Positions 7,900-10,102 of a DNA stretch of 10,102 nucleotides are shown in pieces. This DNA is from CAYSLU01 sp964431965. GTDB lineage: Bacteria; Verrucomicrobiota; Kiritimatiellia; CAIKKV01; CAYSLU01. The number at the start of each line of letters is the position of its first letter. Within the stretch, counting starts at the first letter, position 1. The stretch covers positions 1 to 10,102 of the forward strand of contig CAYSLU010000132.1 in NCBI GenBank assembly GCA_964431965.1. The letters run 5' to 3'. The position numbers were made by a program, and so were the translations under genes. The notes beneath the pieces were generated by a model. The model was not told the origin of the DNA and ran no database searches. It saw only the letters and a program-made list of their open reading frames with translations.

Positions 7900-7927
7900 G
7901 CGGCAACGCGACCGCGAAGTCGATTCC

Positions 7928-8209
7928 TCATGGACGCGCGAGGAGCGGCTCGGCGGGCGATTCCTCCAGATAAGGGATGGGCGGCGACGGTCGGCGGCGG
8001 AAGGCGTCCTGCCTCAGCTCGCGGCAGGACCGGACGGACGATTGCTTCTTCCAGTCGTCAAAGAGGCTGTAGGCCGCGGCGTTCTCGAAGGCCGGGCACA
8101 CCCGGCGCCGATCCCACTGCTCGCGGGGACAGGCGTATCCCCAGCAGTGGTCGCCGAGATTCAGCCGGCACGTATAGCAGGCGTGTATCGGTTTGCGGCT
8201 GCGCAGCAT
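7928..8209 (-). CDS. Small Cys-rich hypothetical protein
   Basis: I do not know a named family for this ~93-residue protein. Counting from the ATG at 8209, CYTC (Cys11, Cys14) is followed by DHCWGYACP (His21, Cys22, Cys28) and RRVCPAFEN (Cys38), so five cysteines fall within 28 residues, interleaved with aromatic residues (Tyr12, Trp23, Tyr25, Trp32). This looks like a metal-binding or Fe-S type knuckle. The rest is a charged helical segment (DDWKK, SCRELRQDAFRRR) and a Pro-rich tail. The start is uncertain. The frame is open to a TTG at 8263, which has no ribosome site; a TTG at 8218 lies 15 nt from an AGGAGGGG at 8241-8234; the ATG at 8209 sits too far from it (24 nt) but begins right before the Cys region. 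The stop is 28 nt from the hflX start, so the two genes are probably co-transcribed. Confidence 0.72.
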   Translation of the reverse strand: MLRSRKPIHACYTCRLNLGDHCWGYACPREQWDRRRVCPAFENAAAYSLFDDWKKQSSVRSCRELRQDAFRRRPSPPIPYLEESPAEPLLARP

Positions 8210-8334
8210 AGGCGCCAAGCGAGTTGGCGGGAACCCCTCCTGATGGCCGCCATATTGTCCCAAACCGTCGGCCGGGATGCAATCAAGAGAGAATCGGCGT
8301 GATGCGTCGCGAACGCTCGGACCCCGTCAGGATG

Positions 8335-8778
8335 CTACACCGCCGCGCGGGCCTTGCGCCAACCCTGGTCGCTCAGCCGGGCCACCCGGTCCTTCGCCCA
8401 ACTGGTGAACGCCTTCACGTACGCCTTGGGATCCACCTTCATCAGCTTGACGATTTCCGCCTTCTCGTCGGCCGATCGCGCCATGTCGCCGGGGCAGTAC
8501 CCCACCCATGTGCAGTACCCCTGGTCGAACAGGAACTCGGGCGTCAGCGCCCGGGCGCCGCGCGGCATCATGTTCGCGCGGCTCGCGGCGACATCCATGT
8601 CAAACACGATCACCCACCCGTTGTCGGCCAGCATGGTCGCGGGGTCGATCTGCCCGTCGCGCGGACAGCGGGGGCAGTACAGCGCACGGACGATCTCGGG
8701 CCCCACGACTCCATCCCGCATGGTCAGATCCGCCGACATCGCTCCGCAGTTGCAGGTCAGTTTGTGGGACATGCACAT
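8335..8778 (-). CDS. Hypothetical protein with CxC and CPxC Cys pairs
   Basis: I do not recognise this 147-residue protein. It has a strong Shine-Dalgarno sequence and protein-like composition. Near the N terminus is CNCG (Cys9, Cys11), followed 23 residues later by YCPRC (Cys35, Cys38): four cysteines spaced as in a small zinc-ribbon-like knuckle. Two more cysteines (Cys89, Cys95) lie in a GYCTWVGYCPGD segment. A hydrophobic strand (GWVIVFDMDVA, about 54-64) follows the first cluster. The C-terminal third (about 103-145) is charged and looks helical. There is no signal peptide or membrane segment, so a cytoplasmic location is likely. It is preceded by a long gap and probably starts its own transcript, which may continue into the Cys-rich gene and hflX. 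Zinc binding is an inference from Cys spacing; no enzymatic function can be suggested. Confidence 0.75.
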   Translation of the reverse strand: MCMSHKLTCNCGAMSADLTMRDGVVGPEIVRALYCPRCPRDGQIDPATMLADNGWVIVFDMDVAASRANMMPRGARALTPEFLFDQGYCTWVGYCPGDMARSADEKAEIVKLMKVDPKAYVKAFTSWAKDRVARLSDQGWRKARAAV

Positions 8779-8785
8779 ACGCTTG

Positions 8786-8792
8786 CCTCCTC
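8786..8792 (-). promoter_or_regulatory. Shine-Dalgarno site deciding the 147-aa gene start
   Basis: GAGGAGG on the minus strand is an almost ideal ribosome binding site. It lies 7 nt before the ATG at 8778 but 13 nt before the second in-frame ATG at 8772, so it favours the first (protein beginning MCMSHK). Confidence 0.7.
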
Positions 8793-9049
8793 GGCGCCAG
8801 CCGCACCCCCCGGAAAATTAATGCCTCTAATTGGGTATCCTTACAGCAAACTGCCCGTCCTGTCCACACAATACGGGCCGTCGTCGGGGCTGGCGGAGAG
8901 AGAGCCGGCGTCGGCGGCTCAGCGTGGCGAGGCCCGTGCGCCCCCGGCTTCCGGCCGCGCGGCGGAGCCCGGCAGCCGGCCCGTCCCACGGGGTCGCGGA
9001 GCCCGTCATCGCAAGAGCGGGGTCCGACCGATCTCCCCCGAAGGAGAAG

Positions 9050-9091
9050 CGGCCGGTGCGCGCATCCCCGAGGGGACCGCTACACCGGCCG
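9050..9091 (-). terminator. Nested inverted repeat after tsf, possible terminator
   Basis: A perfect 9-bp outer stem pairs 9050-9058 with 9083-9091. Inside it a 5-bp stem (9065-9069 with 9072-9076, loop GA) forms a second hairpin. The structure starts 27 nt after the tsf stop, where a terminator would be expected. The bases that follow on the transcribed strand (CTTCTCCTTCGG) are pyrimidine-rich but not a true U-tract, so termination efficiency is uncertain. A shorter arm pair (9032-9036 with 9043-9047) lies just beyond. Confidence 0.4.
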
Positions 9092-9117
9092 TGCCATCCG
9101 CATGGCGGCGCGCCGGA

Positions 9118-9963
9118 TCAGTCGATCGCTTCGCCCATCTGGTACCGAACGTACCGCCGGACCGCGATCGAGTCGCCCAGCTTCTTCGCCACCACGTCGA
9201 TCACCTGCGTGACCGACTGGTTCGGATCCTTGACGAACGGCTGCTCCGTCAGCGTGTTCTGCTGATAGAACTTGTTCATCTTGCCGTCCACGATCTTCTC
9301 GAGGATCTGGGCCGGCTTGCCCTGCACCTGCTTGGCGTAGATCTCGCGCTCCGCCGCGACGATCGCGGCCGGGATCGACGCCCGGTCCAAACCCCGCGGG
9401 CTGCACGCCGCGATGTGCAGTGTCAAATCCTTCACGAGCTCGCGGAAGTCCGGGCTCTGGACCGTCTCCGCCTTGCCGCAGCCGACTTCGATCAGGACGC
9501 CGACCTTGCCGCCCAGATGGATGTACGACGCGACGAGGCCCGTGCCCTGCACGGCGAACTTCACGCCGCGGCGGACGACGATGTTCTCGCCGATCTCGGT
9601 GATCTTCTTGAGCAGCACGTCCTTCATCGACTCCGAGAGGTCCGCGTCGGTCGTGACGGCCTTCTGCGCCACCTCGGCCACGAACGCCTTGAACGACTCG
9701 TTGCGCGCGACGAAGTCCGTCTCGCAGTTGACTTCCACGAGCGTGCCGACCTTGCCGCCATCGAGGATGACGGAGCCGACGAGGCCCTGGTTCGCGGCCC
9801 GGCTGGCCTTCTTCGCCGCGATCGCGAGGCCGCGCTCGCGCAGCAGGCGGATGGCCTTGTCCTTGTCGCCGCCCGCCTCCACCAGCGCGCGCTTGCACTC
9901 CATCATACCCACGTTCGTGGCTTCGCGCAGCTCCTGCACCAACTTCGCACTGATCTCTACCAT
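9118..9963 (-). CDS. tsf: Translation elongation factor Ts (EF-Ts)
   Basis: This 281-residue protein is the nucleotide exchange factor for EF-Tu: it displaces GDP so that EF-Tu can be recharged with GTP in the cytoplasm. The length matches the family (E. coli, 283). The N-terminal UBA-like domain is about residues 1-55, with the LREATNVGMMECKRAL segment at 12-27. The hallmark TDFVAR, which inserts against the EF-Tu nucleotide site, is at 82-87. The GKPxxIxEKIVxGKMNKFY block of the second half is at 215-233, and the protein ends in a YQMGE-type C terminus. The ATG is preceded by GGAG at a 7-nt spacing. rpsB lies 59 nt upstream, the usual partner. I see nothing abnormal in the coding region. 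Identity is essentially certain. Confidence 0.98.
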   Translation of the reverse strand: MVEISAKLVQELREATNVGMMECKRALVEAGGDKDKAIRLLRERGLAIAAKKASRAANQGLVGSVILDGGKVGTLVEVNCETDFVARNESFKAFVAEVAQKAVTTDADLSESMKDVLLKKITEIGENIVVRRGVKFAVQGTGLVASYIHLGGKVGVLIEVGCGKAETVQSPDFRELVKDLTLHIAACSPRGLDRASIPAAIVAAEREIYAKQVQGKPAQILEKIVDGKMNKFYQQNTLTEQPFVKDPNQSVTQVIDVVAKKLGDSIAVRRYVRYQMGEAID

Positions 9964-9987
9964 GGCAATGCTCCGATCTGAATGAGG

Positions 9988-10016
9988 CGGGCCCGGCCGC
10001 GGGGCGGCCGGGCCCG
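9988..10016 (-). promoter_or_regulatory. Perfect 13-bp GC hairpin in the rpsB-tsf spacer
   Basis: The arms 9988-10000 and 10004-10016 are perfect reverse complements, leaving a 3-base loop, and every paired base is G or C. The hairpin begins 6 nt after the rpsB stop and ends 24 nt before the tsf start. On the transcribed strand the next bases are CCTCATTCAG, so there is no U-tract and it is not a classical intrinsic terminator. It may be a partial attenuator, a 3'-end stabiliser for rpsB mRNA or a processing site. In E. coli the rpsB-tsf spacer also carries a hairpin that lowers read-through into tsf; a similar role here is an inference. Confidence 0.6.
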
Positions 10017-10022
10017 TCGGGG

Positions 10023-10102
10023 TTAGGCTTCCGGCTTGGCTTCGGGCGCGGCGGCCGCGGGCTTCGCCTCGGCCGCCGGCTTCGATTCGTCCTTGCGCGG
10101 GC
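10023..10102 (-). CDS. rpsB: 30S ribosomal protein S2, C-terminal end (partial)
   Basis: Only the last 25 codons are inside the window, ending in TAA; the gene continues past the right edge. The visible peptide is almost entirely Ala, Lys, Glu and Pro (repeats of the type AEAKPAAAAPEAKPEA), a low-complexity charged tail. No S2 domain is visible, so the assignment rests on context: it lies 59 nt upstream of tsf on the same strand, and rpsB-tsf is one of the most conserved bacterial gene pairs. S2 proteins in several phyla carry A/K/E/P-rich C-terminal extensions of this kind. S2 is a small-subunit protein bound near the head-body junction of the 30S particle. The alternative is an unrelated protein with a similar tail, which I think unlikely. 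Confidence 0.75.
   Translation of the reverse strand, partial: PRKDESKPAAEAKPAAAAPEAKPEA

Larger units (their letters stand above)
8779..9117. other. Intergenic region between tsf and the 147-aa gene
   Basis: These 339 bases hold no gene I can support. From the tsf side they contain the nested inverted repeat described separately, then a GC-rich stretch in which a 10-base direct repeat (GCGGAGCCCG) occurs at 8962-8971 and 8996-9005. An AT-rich block at about 8813-8850 is the least GC-rich stretch I noticed in the window; it includes AATTA/TAATT arms 7 bases apart. Its position about 40-70 nt before the start codon of the next gene makes it the obvious place for that gene's promoter. I could not find a convincing -35/-10 pair: TGGACA at 8866-8861 with a 17-nt spacer leads only to TAAGGA. 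Confidence 0.5.

Noticed and set aside
8264..8334. A promoter with a CAATAT -10-like sequence before the small Cys-rich gene
   Set aside because: No -35 element lies at a usable distance, and CAATAT itself lies at 8252-8257, inside the possible TTG-start coding extension.
8600..8989. A 129-codon minus-strand frame running from the tsf gap into the 147-aa gene
   Set aside because: More than a third of it overlaps the better-supported 147-aa gene in another frame, and it shows no motif or ribosome site.
8962..9005. Direct repeat GCGGAGCCCG, two copies 34 bases apart
   Set aside because: Ten bases of GC-rich sequence can recur by chance here; with only two copies and no further structure it does not support a repeat array or operator.
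8224..9981. A 585-codon plus-strand open frame spanning tsf, the spacer and the 147-aa gene
   Set aside because: It is antisense to two supported genes, has no recognisable domain and has the composition of a GC-rich shadow frame.

Overview
The window is GC-rich bacterial chromosome. Every gene I can support lies on the minus strand, so the biological order runs from high to low coordinates: rpsB (3' end only), tsf, a 147-residue Cys-containing protein, a ~93-residue Cys-rich protein, hflX, a GHMP-family sugar kinase, a DegT-family aminotransferase, an amidohydrolase and a ~1036-residue NAD-dependent glutamate dehydrogenase. No phage, IS, CRISPR, tRNA or rRNA sequence was seen. The Ala/Lys/Glu/Pro-rich tail on the presumed S2 protein, the Shine-Dalgarno-led genes and the unusual GDH2-type dehydrogenase would fit an uncultured, GC-rich lineage such as a member of the PVC or a related group. 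That placement is an inference from general gene flavour, not something the sequence proves.

Region 9964-10102 holds the end of rpsB and a perfect 13-bp GC hairpin in the rpsB-tsf spacer. tsf (9118-9963) is a standard full-length EF-Ts. It is followed by a ~340-bp gap with a nested inverted repeat close to the tsf stop and one conspicuous AT-rich block. Two small unrecognised proteins with Cys clusters follow, then the ribosome-associated GTPase HflX, then the GHMP kinase.

The GHMP kinase stop codon is followed by a GC hairpin (5592-5612) that recurs, 18 of 21 bases identical, downstream of the last gene (116-136). Between the two copies lie a good extended -10 promoter (5535-5543), a structured leader and three tightly packed genes: DegT aminotransferase, amidohydrolase and glutamate dehydrogenase, with gaps of 13 and 19 nt. 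I read this as one self-contained transcription unit bounded by matching terminator-like hairpins.

Functionally, the right side is translation and ribosome maintenance (S2, EF-Ts, HflX). The left side looks metabolic: a sugar 1-kinase-like enzyme, a PLP sugar aminotransferase, a metal-dependent hydrolase or decarboxylase and a glutamate dehydrogenase that could interconvert the glutamate and 2-oxoglutarate used by the aminotransferase. The pathway is not one I can name. The most interesting points are this three-gene unit, the paired hairpins and the two uncharacterised Cys-rich proteins.
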